Positions 6,222 through 13,457 of a stretch of 15,186 nucleotides of DNA are shown piece after piece. This DNA is from a bacterium. Its GTDB lineage: Bacteria > Chloroflexota > Dormibacteria > UBA8260 > Bog-877. Location: the NCBI GenBank assembly GCA_021817185.1, contig JAKAVU010000027.1, forward strand, positions 1-15,186, written 5' to 3'. The first letter of the stretch is position 1, and the number at the start of each line of letters is the position of its first letter. Below the pieces are notes generated by a model. It was not told where the DNA came from. It ran no database searches and saw only the letters and a list, made by a program, of their open reading frames with translations. Both the position numbers and the translations under genes were made by a program.

Positions 6222-7118
6222 TCATCTCCCTTGTTTGCCCTCGCCCCTTTCCGCCGGTTGCGACGGCGTGGGCTCATTCGAATGGCCTCCGGCCAGGCTC
6301 CGCACCAGCGCCACGCGCTCTTCCGGACCGAGCCGGGAGAGCAGGGGAAGGTACAGCTCCTCCTCCTTGTCGAAGTGCAGCTGAACCGTCGTCGCCAGCT
6401 GCTGGAGCAGCCAGCGGGCCTCATTCCAGTTCTGACTCGCAGCCGCTCGTCCAAGATCCGCCGTCAGTCCCTCGATTCGCCGGTGATCGTATTCCATGGT
6501 CGCTGTCGCTCCGTCCTCAGCCCTCAGCAGCCGTCCCACCTGGGGGTAGATGAGGCGCTCCTCTGCGCTCGCGTGGGGGAGGAGGTCATGGTCCAGGAAC
6601 TTGATGACGGCTGCGACCTCCTCACCGAGCCCATCGACGTCGCTCTCCGAGATCCGCTGGGCCAGAACGCGCAGCCGGTCGACCCCCTCTATGAGCTCTC
6701 GGTGCTCTGTGCGAATGATGCTCGCGGGGTCGGGTCCAGGAGGCAGCACGGGCCAGGCGAGCGCCGCATCCGGCAGGTGCTCGTCCGCGGCGGGAGGGGG
6801 GGTGACGACGGCCAGCGCGACCAGCCTGCCGGCAGGGCAACGCACCCCTCGCGCGACACCGGCCGGTACAGTGGCCACCTCGCCGGCCAGCAACCACCGA
6901 GTCGTATCCCCGGTGAACAGCTCGGCTGTTCCCGTGAGGACACAGAGGATGAGTTGGCTGGCCGGACGGTGAGGCGGCAGTTCCTGCCCAGGCGTCAGCT
7001 CCAGTAGGAGCACCCGGTGCGAGGGAGCATCGCTCAGGGTTCGGGCGACCGGCCCCGTGCCGGAGCCGACGTTCTGAGATGAGATGAACTCGACTCCGGT
7101 GGCTGCTATCTCACCCAT
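6222..7118 (-). CDS. Cupin-hemerythrin fusion protein
   Basis: 298 residues. Residues about 30-110 form a cupin-like beta barrel (PSHRVLLLELTPGQELPPHR, LCVLTGTAELFTGD, GEVATVPAGVARGVRCPAG). Residues about 132-262 form a four-helix hemerythrin HHE domain. Its likely di-iron ligands are H139 (TEHRELIEG), H182 and E186 (PHASAEERLIYP), H212 (EYDHRRIEG), and H248 and E252 (HFDKEEELYLPLL), so the set is essentially complete. Hemerythrin domains bind O2 or NO, and YtfE/ScdA relatives repair damaged Fe-S clusters. The cupin part has only some of the usual metal ligands (H50), so it may sense rather than catalyse. The start overlaps the DUF2249 stop by 8 nt. The C-terminal tail is Pro/Glu/Gly-rich and likely disordered. 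Confidence 0.9.
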   Translation of the reverse strand: MGEIAATGVEFISSQNVGSGTGPVARTLSDAPSHRVLLLELTPGQELPPHRPASQLILCVLTGTAELFTGDTTRWLLAGEVATVPAGVARGVRCPAGRLVALAVVTPPPAADEHLPDAALAWPVLPPGPDPASIIRTEHRELIEGVDRLRVLAQRISESDVDGLGEEVAAVIKFLDHDLLPHASAEERLIYPQVGRLLRAEDGATATMEYDHRRIEGLTADLGRAAASQNWNEARWLLQQLATTVQLHFDKEEELYLPLLSRLGPEERVALVRSLAGGHSNEPTPSQPAERGEGKQGR

Positions 7119-7347
7119 CGAGCCGCGCCTGGGTGGGGCTGAAGATCACACGGAAGTCGCCTTCTCCGAGGTCCTCCGTTTCGTGGCCGTATCCCCGGGA
7201 TGCCATCACCGAATACAGGGGCACCGGGTCGAGTGGTGCCACCAGCTCGAGTGGTTCTCCCGGTGAAAGGCTGGCGACCGCCGCCATGATCGCCGCGAAC
7301 GGTTCCTCCCCCCTCGCCATCAGGCCGCGCACGTCCAGGTGGGCCAT
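7111..7347 (-). CDS. Stand-alone DUF2249 protein
   Basis: 78 residues: HLDVRGLMARGEEPFAAIM, then LSPGEPLELVAPLDPVPLYSVM and EGDFRVIFSP. This is the compact TusA/SirA-like alpha-beta fold of DUF2249. The conserved LDVRGL start, PGEPL and LDPVPLY are all present. There is no Cys, unlike TusA, so a sulfur-relay role is not supported. Known members cluster with nitric oxide reductase, hemerythrin and Fe-S assembly genes. The start ATG lies 6 nt after the DUF59 stop. A second DUF2249 domain sits two genes downstream, fused to OsmC. Confidence 0.88.
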   Translation of the reverse strand: MAHLDVRGLMARGEEPFAAIMAAVASLSPGEPLELVAPLDPVPLYSVMASRGYGHETEDLGEGDFRVIFSPTQARLDG

Positions 7348-7353
7348 CCGAGC

Positions 7354-7686
7354 TCAGCTCCAGCCCAGGATCCGCTTGGCGGTGGCACTCATCATCTCCG
7401 GCTCCCAGGCCGGTTGCCACACCAGCTCGACGTCCACCTTGCGGACTTCCGGGATCGTCTCCAGCTGGAACCGAACCTGGTCAGGGATGCTGCCCCCCAT
7501 CGGGCAGCCCGGGGTGGTCAGGGTCATGATCACCAGAAGGGTGCCGTCGCGGACCTCCAGTCCGTACACCAGCCCCAGGTTCACGAGGTCGATGCCCAAC
7601 TCGGGGTCGTAGACCTCCTGGAGTCGTTGCCAGGCCTCTTGCTCGATGGCCTGGTCTCCCACGGTGGCCGGGAGCGAGGGTGCCAT
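7354..7686 (-). CDS. DUF59/MIP18 family Fe-S cluster assembly factor
   Basis: 110 residues. EVYDPELGIDLVNLGLVYGLEV (about 24-45) and MTLTTPGCPMGGSIPDQV (about 54-71) are the two signatures of the MIP18/SufT/PaaD-like family; C61 is the reactive Cys in TxxGCP. These proteins help insert or mature Fe-S clusters on target proteins. Here the likely clients are the two ferredoxins and the cluster-bearing regulator (inference). The start is ATG 7686, which forms a TGATG stop/start overlap with the regulator gene; GTG 7689 directly upstream is also possible. Second gene of the operon. Confidence 0.92.
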   Translation of the reverse strand: MAPSLPATVGDQAIEQEAWQRLQEVYDPELGIDLVNLGLVYGLEVRDGTLLVIMTLTTPGCPMGGSIPDQVRFQLETIPEVRKVDVELVWQPAWEPEMMSATAKRILGWS

Positions 7687-8369
7687 CACTCGCCCACCAT
7701 GGTCGCCGTATCAGTGCTGGTGAGATGGGCCACGCACAGGTGCGGCTCCACCAGCGGGTGCAGCTCCGAGACCGTGACCGGGGCCCCCACCTCTGCCAGG
7801 GCTCCACGCAGCAAGCCCAGGTGCGCAGAGCAGATGAGCGGGCTGTTTCCGGCGGCTACCTCCAAAAACGGGCAGCGGTGAAGGTTGATGCGCGCGCCCC
7901 CGTCCGCCTCCTCCAGCTCGGGGCTGAATCCCAGATCCGCCAGCATCCCGAGAACGCGGGGCAGGCCCCCTCGACTCTCGGGAGCGTCCTCATGTACGAG
8001 CTCGGTGCCCCACCGGGTCCCGATCTCCAACCCGGTCATCTCGGCGCTCGGAGTGGAGGTCGAGAGATAGTCCGACAACACCTCGGCCAGCATCCGGTAT
8101 CCAGCCTCGGGTCCCGCATTCTCGACTGCTCGCCAGATCCGCCGGGGCCGGCCCCTGCGCGACCGACGCTCTATGTCGGACGTGACCAGGCCTGCGCGCC
8201 CCAACACCTCCAGGTGGAACCTCACCGTGTTGACGTGTATCCCCACTCGATCTGCCAGGGCCTGAGCGTCGACCGGTGACGGTGCCTTGCGGAGCTCCTC
8301 CAGCAGGGCGACTCGAGTCCAGTCCGAGAGGGCCCGGTGTGCCCGTAGAGAGGTGTCAGTCGTGTTCAC
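7686..8369 (-). CDS. SufR-like Fe-S-binding HTH regulator
   Basis: 227 residues. The winged helix-turn-helix is at about 13-80 (LSDWTRVALLEELRK, ALADRVGIHVNTVRFHLEVLGRAGLV), followed by an RRGRPRRIWRA wing. The C-terminal domain has three Cys spaced like SufR-type cluster ligands: C166 (LHRCPFLEVA), C180 (LICSAHLGLLRGAL) and C212 (VEPHLCVAHL). SufR-type proteins bind a 4Fe-4S cluster and repress until it is damaged; mycobacterial SufR is reported to respond to nitric oxide. GTG 8369 was chosen because TATAAT lies just 6 nt upstream, which implies a leaderless mRNA; frames further upstream cross the promoter. It heads the ten-gene operon and probably represses it through the operator at 8382-8397 and the facing operon through 1007-1022. 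Confidence 0.88.
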   Translation of the reverse strand: MNTTDTSLRAHRALSDWTRVALLEELRKAPSPVDAQALADRVGIHVNTVRFHLEVLGRAGLVTSDIERRSRRGRPRRIWRAVENAGPEAGYRMLAEVLSDYLSTSTPSAEMTGLEIGTRWGTELVHEDAPESRGGLPRVLGMLADLGFSPELEEADGGARINLHRCPFLEVAAGNSPLICSAHLGLLRGALAEVGAPVTVSELHPLVEPHLCVAHLTSTDTATMVGE

Positions 8370-8375
8370 GCAACA

Positions 8376-8381
8376 ATTATA
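8376..8381 (-). promoter_or_regulatory. -10 box of the regulator operon (leaderless)
   Basis: On the minus strand the perfect hexamer TATAAT lies 6 nt before the GTG start, so transcription should begin at or next to the first base of the start codon. A TTGTCA (8396-8401 on the minus strand) is the best -35 candidate but is only 14 nt away. The operator fills the space between them. Confidence 0.75.
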
Positions 8382-8397
8382 CACTACAGATGTTGTG
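8382..8397. promoter_or_regulatory. Operator copy 2 for the SufR-like regulator
   Basis: CACTACAGATGTTGTG is symmetric as CAC-N-ACA-NN-TGT-N-GTG. It shares 13 of 16 bases with the site at 1007-1022. It touches the -10 box on one side and overlaps the -35 region on the other, the expected position for autorepression. Confidence 0.8.
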
Positions 8398-8667
8398 ACA
8401 ATTCTGGCCCCACGGAAGCGTGCTGCCGCCCGACTTCCCTGAGGGTGGATGACCGTCCTGCTCCGAGTCCCGAGATTCACCCTGGTTAGCGTGGGGACGG
8501 CCGAGTCGGCTCGTACCCCGGGACAGGGGCCCATTGCCGGTCACTGGGGACTGGGATGCGCTGCGACACGGAACCGGAGGCGATTGGCACCGGAGCCCGA
8601 GTCACGTCATGGTTTGCGAGTCCCGCTCCCCCTCCGGACTACAACACGGAATCTTTGTCGCCTCACG

Positions 8668-8707
8668 GTCAGAGGGGGCACACCTTGATGGACGCGACGC
8701 CTCTGAC
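8668..8707. repeat. Inverted repeat, 8-bp perfect arms
   Basis: GTCAGAGG at 8668-8675 is matched by CCTCTGAC at 8700-8707 with a 24-nt loop. No T-run follows. It could be a stem of a structured RNA or the remains of an element end. Confidence 0.45.
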
Positions 8708-8750
8708 ACCTTACGTCCACTGTCCCGAAACCGCCAAGGGTCGGTGGCAC

Positions 8751-8831
8751 GGTGGCCCGCCCCACCCCATCTTCAGCCTCGGGCTGGGGCTCGCTCGCGA
8801 CACCACCACAGGGGATGTGTTTCCGGCCACC
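8751..8831. repeat. Inverted repeat closing an 81-nt segment
   Basis: GGTGGCC at 8751-8757 pairs with GGCCACC at 8825-8831. The enclosed 67 nt include a small AGCC-TCG-GGCT hairpin, and a GTCCC-GAC-GGGAC hairpin lies just downstream, so the segment could fold into a multi-stem structure. Confidence 0.35.
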
Positions 8832-9002
8832 TGATCCGACCACTTGGAGTCCCGACGGGACGAGAAGCTCGTACTTCCCCGCGATGCTCAGGCGGCCGAC
8901 GCCGGGGTCGACTTCATGAGCCGCTGGCCAGCACTCTAGGTGACAGTCGTGACTACCGAGCCAGACATAGCCGGGATCGGGTCTCAAGCTTCCGCTGTGG
9001 GA

Positions 9003-9029
9003 GTCGAGCGGCAAGCGGTACCGCTCGAC
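9003..9029. repeat. Hairpin with 9-bp arms
   Basis: GTCGAGCGG (9003-9011) and CCGCTCGAC (9021-9029) are perfect inverted copies around a 9-nt loop. It lies about 280 nt beyond the fumarase stop; no T-run is present, so a terminator role is only possible, not shown. Confidence 0.45.
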
Positions 9030-9308
9030 CGCATCAGTGGTGACACGCGGGGCCAGAACGAGGAGTGACGCCCGACGACCGGCACCGGTATGGGAGGGCC
9101 ATGTGCTGGTGGGGAGGGGCTTGGCGCTCGCTCCTCGCCCGCGGCGCTCGACAGGCCAACCATGAGACGTCCGAGAAGCCGACCGGCTGCATCGCCGCCG
9201 AGCAGACCGTCCGCAGCCGCTCCTGGACGCTCCGGCCGGGGGACGAGCTGGTGCACATCACGAGCCACCCCGCTCCATGTCGTCCCACACCCAGCGACCA
9301 GGTGCGCT

Positions 9309-10724
9309 TCAGGCTCCGGGAGCATCCAGGGAGGGGACCACTTGCCGTTCGGGATCCAGCAACCGATCGATCTCCTCGGCGGAGAGTCCTGACCGCTCCA
9401 TGGCCACCTCACGGACGGTGCGATCGGACTCGTAGGCGGTGTGGGCGATCGCCGCCGCGGCGTCATATCCGATCGCCGGCACCAGCCCGGTGCAGATGGC
9501 GAGGCCGCGCTCCAGCAGCTCCGGGCCGCGACTGGTGGCGGTCACCCCGTCGATCGCGCTGTGGGCGAGGTTCGCGGCGGCGCGCCCCAGCAGCTCGATC
9601 TCCTCCAGCACGTTGTGGGCCGCTACCGGGAGCATGACGTTCAGCTCCAGCAAAGACCCGGTGGTGGCGGCCATGGCGACCGTCGCGTCGCACCCGATCA
9701 CCTGGGCCACCACCATCAGCGCGGACTCGCAGATGACCGGGTTCACCTTGCCGGGCATGATCGACGAACCCGGTTGGACGGCGGGGAGGTTCAGCTCGGC
9801 GATCCCGGCCCGCGGTCCGCAGCTGAGCAGGCGGATGTCGTTGGCGATCTTGTGGAGCGAGATGGCGGCCCCCCGGACCGCGCCGGACGTGAAGGCCACC
9901 GCGTCCAGGGTGGACTGGGCCTGGAAGTGATTCTCCGACTCCTTGAGGTTGGGGTCGTAGGTGGCGGCCAGACGCTTGATCACCCGCGCCGCGAACTCGG
10001 GGTGGGACCCGATCCCGGTGCCGACGGCGGTTCCCCCGAGGGCTACCTCCACCAGCTGGCCCCTGGCGGCGTCCAGCCGGGCGAGCGCGCGCTCCACCTG
10101 GCCGCGGTAGCCGAGGAACTCCTGCCCCAGCCGGATCGGGGTCGCGTCCTGGAGGTGGGTGCGGCCGGTCTTGATGATGCCCCAGAGCGCTTCGCGCTGG
10201 CGGTCCAGCGCCGCCTGCAACTGCTCCAGAGCGGGAATCAGCTCCTCACTCATGGCGGAGAGCGCCGCCAGGTGGATCGCGGTCGGGAACACGTCGTTGC
10301 TGGACTGCCCCAGGTTGACGTGGTCATTGGGGTGGATGGTCGCCCGGTCGCCGCGCTCGGCCCCCATCAGCTCCAGGGCGCGGTTGGCGATGACCTCGTT
10401 GGCGTTCATGTTGGACGAGGTGCCGCTCCCGGTCTGGAAGATGTCGACCACGAACTCCTGGTCGAAGCGACCCTGGGCCACCTCGTCCGCGGCGGTGGCG
10501 ATCGCCACCGCCCGCTCCTCGTCGAGCAGGCCCAGCTCGAGGTTGACCCGGGCCGCCTCCCGCTTGATCGCACCCAGCGCGGCGATCATGCGCCGGGGGA
10601 GGCGGAGAGTTGAGATCGGGAAGTTCACCACCGCACGCTGGGTGGAGGCGCCGTAGTAGGCGCGCGCCGGCACCGCCAGCTCGCCCATCGAGTCCCGCTC
10701 TACGCGGACCGGCTCCTCGCTCAT
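9309..10724 (-). CDS. fumC: Class II fumarate hydratase
   Basis: 471 residues, the usual length. It interconverts fumarate and malate in the TCA cycle as a cytoplasmic tetramer. The family signature GSSIMPGKVNP is intact, as are QTGSGTSSNMNANEV, HPNDHVNLGQSSNDVFPT and GRTHLQDATPIRLGQEF, which carry substrate and catalytic residues. KESENHFQAQSTLDA favours fumarase over aspartase, although the two are close and assay would be needed. ATG 10724 overlaps the PlsY stop as ATGA, so it is the last gene of the five-gene operon. Class II fumarase contains no Fe-S cluster and so tolerates oxidative or nitrosative stress, but it belongs to a different operon from the redox cluster. Confidence 0.96.
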   Translation of the reverse strand: MSEEPVRVERDSMGELAVPARAYYGASTQRAVVNFPISTLRLPRRMIAALGAIKREAARVNLELGLLDEERAVAIATAADEVAQGRFDQEFVVDIFQTGSGTSSNMNANEVIANRALELMGAERGDRATIHPNDHVNLGQSSNDVFPTAIHLAALSAMSEELIPALEQLQAALDRQREALWGIIKTGRTHLQDATPIRLGQEFLGYRGQVERALARLDAARGQLVEVALGGTAVGTGIGSHPEFAARVIKRLAATYDPNLKESENHFQAQSTLDAVAFTSGAVRGAAISLHKIANDIRLLSCGPRAGIAELNLPAVQPGSSIMPGKVNPVICESALMVVAQVIGCDATVAMAATTGSLLELNVMLPVAAHNVLEEIELLGRAAANLAHSAIDGVTATSRGPELLERGLAICTGLVPAIGYDAAAAIAHTAYESDRTVREVAMERSGLSAEEIDRLLDPERQVVPSLDAPGA

Positions 10725-11407
10725 GCCCTTGAGTTTACGGGGGGACCGGGATCGGGAACCTCAGGCCCGGGCCGCCAGTCATCGAGCAGCCGGCGCATGA
10801 AGCTGTCCTGGGTCGCTCGCCGTTCCTTGTGCAGGGGGTAGTACCCCTCAAAGCGGCGCAGCACCAGGCAGAGCAGGATCCCCACCGCGATCACGGCGTA
10901 GGCGGTGGGGGCGCGGGCGAGAATCAGGACCGCTGGCAGCCCCAGGTAGGCGACGAGCACACCCAGGCCACTGCGGTGCCCGATCCCGCTCACCGCCAGC
11001 AGCAAGAGGACGAACGCCACCCCGACCGGGGACCACAGGAAGATCGCCCCGGTGGCGGTGCCCACCCCCCGGCCCCCGTTGTAGCGGAAGTAGATCGGCC
11101 AGCCGTTGCCGACGACGGCGGCCAGGCCGGCTCCGCCGGCGACCCAGGCCGGTGCGCCCAGCAGATCCGCGGCGAGCACCGGGACCAAGCCCTGTCCGAA
11201 CTGGGCCGGACCGACGAAGGCGGCCGGCAGCAGCCCGACTGTGTGGAACAGGTTGCTGGTCCCGATCTTGCCCGTTCCGACCTGGCGGAGGTCCACCCCG
11301 GCGGCCCTGCCCATGAGCCACCCGACGGGGATGCCCCCGAGGAGGTAGGCTCCGGCCCAGAGCAGCGCGATTGCCAGCGGCGTCCAGGGCGCCCCCGCCC
11401 CGGGCAT
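10721..11407 (-). CDS. plsY: PlsY-like glycerol-3-phosphate acyltransferase, divergent
   Basis: 228 residues, a multi-helix membrane protein. The N-terminus GAYLLGGIPVGWLMGR and the overall order of motifs match PlsY, which moves an acyl group from acyl-phosphate to glycerol 3-phosphate, the first step of phospholipid synthesis. The signature loops are altered. The usual GSGNxGATNxxR reads GTGKIGTSNLFH (44-55), and the usual FkGGKgvAT loop reads YNGGRGVGT. The C-terminal RLL segment is kept as FMRRLLDD. Activity or substrate may therefore differ. ATG 11407 overlaps the DegV stop as TGATG, and its own stop overlaps fumC as ATGA. The neighbouring DegV protein could deliver the fatty acid. Confidence 0.85.
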   Translation of the reverse strand: MPGAGAPWTPLAIALLWAGAYLLGGIPVGWLMGRAAGVDLRQVGTGKIGTSNLFHTVGLLPAAFVGPAQFGQGLVPVLAADLLGAPAWVAGGAGLAAVVGNGWPIYFRYNGGRGVGTATGAIFLWSPVGVAFVLLLLAVSGIGHRSGLGVLVAYLGLPAVLILARAPTAYAVIAVGILLCLVLRRFEGYYPLHKERRATQDSFMRRLLDDWRPGPEVPDPGPPVNSRA

Positions 11408-12282
11408 CAGGAGGGCGGGGGGCGGTCGACGACCCCGGCCGCACCCACCAGTCCAGGACCCGTGTGCAACGCGATCACCGGGGTGAGGCTGAGCCGCTCC
11501 ACCTCCTGGGTGTCGAACAGCCCCCGCAGATGGTCCTCAAGCCTGGGGGCCGCCTGCGGCGCCGCCCCGCAGAAGACCGCGAGCCGCACCGGCTCTCCCT
11601 GGGGCATCCGGTCGCGCAGCTGCTGGGCAACCACGCGCAGGGCGCGGTTGGTGCCTCGCACCAGCGCCAGCCGGCGGACGTCGCCGCCGGTGAAGGCGAA
11701 CACGGGACGGACGTGCAGGAGGTCGCTGCCGCGGCCGGCGAGGGCGGGGATCCGTCCGCTGCGGACCAGAAACCTCATGGTGTCGAGCGCGGCGATGACC
11801 CGGGCGGTCTCAGCCACCGCCTTCGTATGCTCCACCACCTGCTCCACCTCCAGCCCCTCCGCGCAGGCTCGGGCGGCAGCCTCGGACACCAGGGTGAACC
11901 CCCCGGCCGCCGTCCCGGTGTCGATCACCTCCACTCGCCGCTTGGGCTGTTCCTCGCGGAGCATGTCCGCGGCCAACCGGGCCGACTTGCCCATCATGGA
12001 GAAGCGGGACGGGATGGTGAGGCACACGATCGCGGGCGCCTCGCACTTGCGAAAGGCGTTGAGATAGTCGCCCGGCGAAGGCGAGCTGCTGGTGGGAAGC
12101 GGCCCGGGATCCTGGAGGCGCGCGTACAGCTCGTCACTGGTGATGTCGACCCCGTCCCGGAGCACCCGGCCTTCGATCTCGATCGACATCGGCACGATCT
12201 GCACCCACGGGGCCTCCCCCAGAGCAGGAGCCAGACAGGCTCCGCTGTCCACGACCAGGGCGGTTCGGGCCTGCCCCGTCAC
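11407..12282 (-). CDS. DegV family fatty-acid-binding protein
   Basis: 291 residues. DegV/FakB proteins bind a fatty acid so that a kinase can phosphorylate it to acyl-phosphate, the PlsY substrate. Visible features are TALVVDSGACL at the start, RDGVDITSDELYARL, TSSSPSPGDYLNAF (the TSxPS loop), VIDTGTAAGGF, LVRSGRIPAL, LLHVRPVFAFTGG and the C-terminal HTGPG. The TSxPS and HTGPG motifs are lipid head-group contacts in the family. GTG 12282 forms a GTGA overlap with the glycosyltransferase stop. No FakA kinase is in the window, so the partner must lie elsewhere or be absent. Direct neighbourhood with PlsY fits an acyl-phosphate route. Confidence 0.92.
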   Translation of the reverse strand: MTGQARTALVVDSGACLAPALGEAPWVQIVPMSIEIEGRVLRDGVDITSDELYARLQDPGPLPTSSSPSPGDYLNAFRKCEAPAIVCLTIPSRFSMMGKSARLAADMLREEQPKRRVEVIDTGTAAGGFTLVSEAAARACAEGLEVEQVVEHTKAVAETARVIAALDTMRFLVRSGRIPALAGRGSDLLHVRPVFAFTGGDVRRLALVRGTNRALRVVAQQLRDRMPQGEPVRLAVFCGAAPQAAPRLEDHLRGLFDTQEVERLSLTPVIALHTGPGLVGAAGVVDRPPPS

Positions 12283-13457
12283 CGGCTCGGCCCCGGGCGC
12301 ACGTCCGGCAGGCTCACGCCCAGCTCCGAATAGATCGCCAACAGACGGTCAAGCATCACCTCGCTGCCATGATGACGCACCGCCTCGGACCGTGCCAGCG
12401 CCCCCTTATCCGCCAGCAGCGAAGGGTCGCGGGACACTTGCTCGAGGAGTGTCACCAAGGAGTCCTGCAGGCGGCGCTCCGATAGCTCGAAGGCGCCTGC
12501 GCCGGCTGCCTGGAGCCCCCCGGCGCGGGTGACGGCGACCGCACGGCCGCAAGCCATCGCCTCCAGCATCGCGATCGACAGCCCCTCGGCGGTTGACGGC
12601 AGGCAGAAGAGGTCGATGGACCGCCAGAAGTCGGCTCGGGCGGACACCCCCCCCAGCCGCCCCAGGTAGACGATGCGCGGATCGCGGGCCGCCGCGCGCT
12701 GGACCAGCGCCTTGAGCACACCCTCTCCAGCGATGAGCAGGCGCGAGTCCCGGCCCAGGCCGGCGCTCTCGAATGCCTTAAGTAGTGGACGGATCCCCTT
12801 CTCCGGGTCCAGCCGTCCGAGGTATCCGACCACCAGCTCGCTTCGGGCCAGGCGCTGAGCGCGCAGGGTGCCCGCCCCCGGGGAGAACCGCCGCAGGTCC
12901 ACCGCATTGGGGACCACCCGCAGTCGCTCGAGCGGGATCCCGACTCGAGCCAGCCGCTCCCGATGGTCGGGATCGAAGACGATCACCCGCTGATAGCCGC
13001 GCAACCGTCCGGCCCAGAAGCGGTGCAGCTCGCGCATCACCGCCGCCCGGGCGGTGCCGGGGCTGCCAAAGGGCAGGTGGAAGGTGGCCACGGTGCCGAC
13101 TCCCAGCCGCAGCGCCCGCTCTCCCACCCAGCCGTCATCGAGGGTCATGCTCAACGAGCAGTGCAGGAGCTGCGGCCGCCTGGTCTCCAGCCAGGCTGCC
13201 ATGGCGGACCGGAATCCGGGGCGCGGGACGATCACGGTCTTGAAGTTCCAGGTCGGCCAGGCGACCACCTCCGCGGGGGTGCCCGGGACAATGGCGCCGT
13301 CCCGGGCGGCGTGATGGAACATCACCTCGGCTCCGCGCTCCTGGAGCCCGCCTGCGACCTGCTCGGAATAGCTGCTCAGCCCATCGGCGCGGTGGCCTGA
13401 CGCGTGGCCCAGCCAGGCGAGCCGCAGTCCGTTCGCGAGCCGCCCCTCAGGAGTCAC
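12279..13457 (-). CDS. GT4-family glycosyltransferase
   Basis: 392 residues with a GT-B fold. The N-terminal domain starts LRLAWLGHASGHRADGLSSYSEQVAGGL, typical of acceptor binding. The hinge region reads RVVPNAVDLRRFSPG, then VVGYLGRLDPEKGIRPLLKAF and LLIAGEG. The EX7E motif is E291-GLSIAML-E299, the nucleotide-sugar site of retaining GT4 enzymes. Start GTG 13457 overlaps the acyltransferase stop by 11 nt. PimA/PimB-type mannosyltransferases and monoglucosyl-lipid synthases belong to this family. Pairing with an LpxL/PatA-like acyltransferase suggests a membrane glycolipid, but the sugar and acceptor cannot be read from the sequence. Confidence 0.9.
   Translation of the reverse strand: MTPEGRLANGLRLAWLGHASGHRADGLSSYSEQVAGGLQERGAEVMFHHAARDGAIVPGTPAEVVAWPTWNFKTVIVPRPGFRSAMAAWLETRRPQLLHCSLSMTLDDGWVGERALRLGVGTVATFHLPFGSPGTARAAVMRELHRFWAGRLRGYQRVIVFDPDHRERLARVGIPLERLRVVPNAVDLRRFSPGAGTLRAQRLARSELVVGYLGRLDPEKGIRPLLKAFESAGLGRDSRLLIAGEGVLKALVQRAAARDPRIVYLGRLGGVSARADFWRSIDLFCLPSTAEGLSIAMLEAMACGRAVAVTRAGGLQAAGAGAFELSERRLQDSLVTLLEQVSRDPSLLADKGALARSEAVRHHGSEVMLDRLLAIYSELGVSLPDVRPGPSR

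Larger units (their letters stand above)
8398..9308. other. 0.9-kb intergenic region with nested inverted repeats, no recognised gene
   Basis: I find no coding region I can defend on either strand. A 135-codon minus-strand frame (8607-9014) and overlapping plus-strand frames lack family motifs and good starts. The region holds several hairpin-forming pairs: GTCAGAGG (8668-8675) with CCTCTGAC (8700-8707); GGTGGCC (8751-8757) with GGCCACC (8825-8831); GTCCC-GAC-GGGAC (8849-8861) followed directly by CGAG-AAG-CTCG; and GTCGAGCGG with CCGCTCGAC near 9003-9029. It may be a decayed mobile element or a structured RNA. Confidence 0.5.

Noticed and set aside
8607..9014. 135-codon minus-strand open frame in the gene-free region
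   Set aside because: No good start or ribosome binding site, no family motif, and it runs through the inverted repeats. High-GC sequence gives many such open frames.
9065..9637. Plus-strand frame overlapping the end of fumC
   Set aside because: Arg/Pro/Ser-rich translation over the fumarase gene; the part before 9309 has no recognisable motif.
9441..10613. 390-codon plus-strand frame opposite fumC
   Set aside because: Antisense shadow of a strongly conserved fumarase; composition is typical of a GC-rich antisense frame.
11371..12333. Long plus-strand frame opposite DegV
   Set aside because: It is the antisense shadow of a clear DegV gene in a GC-rich region, with His/Arg/Gly-rich low-complexity sequence.
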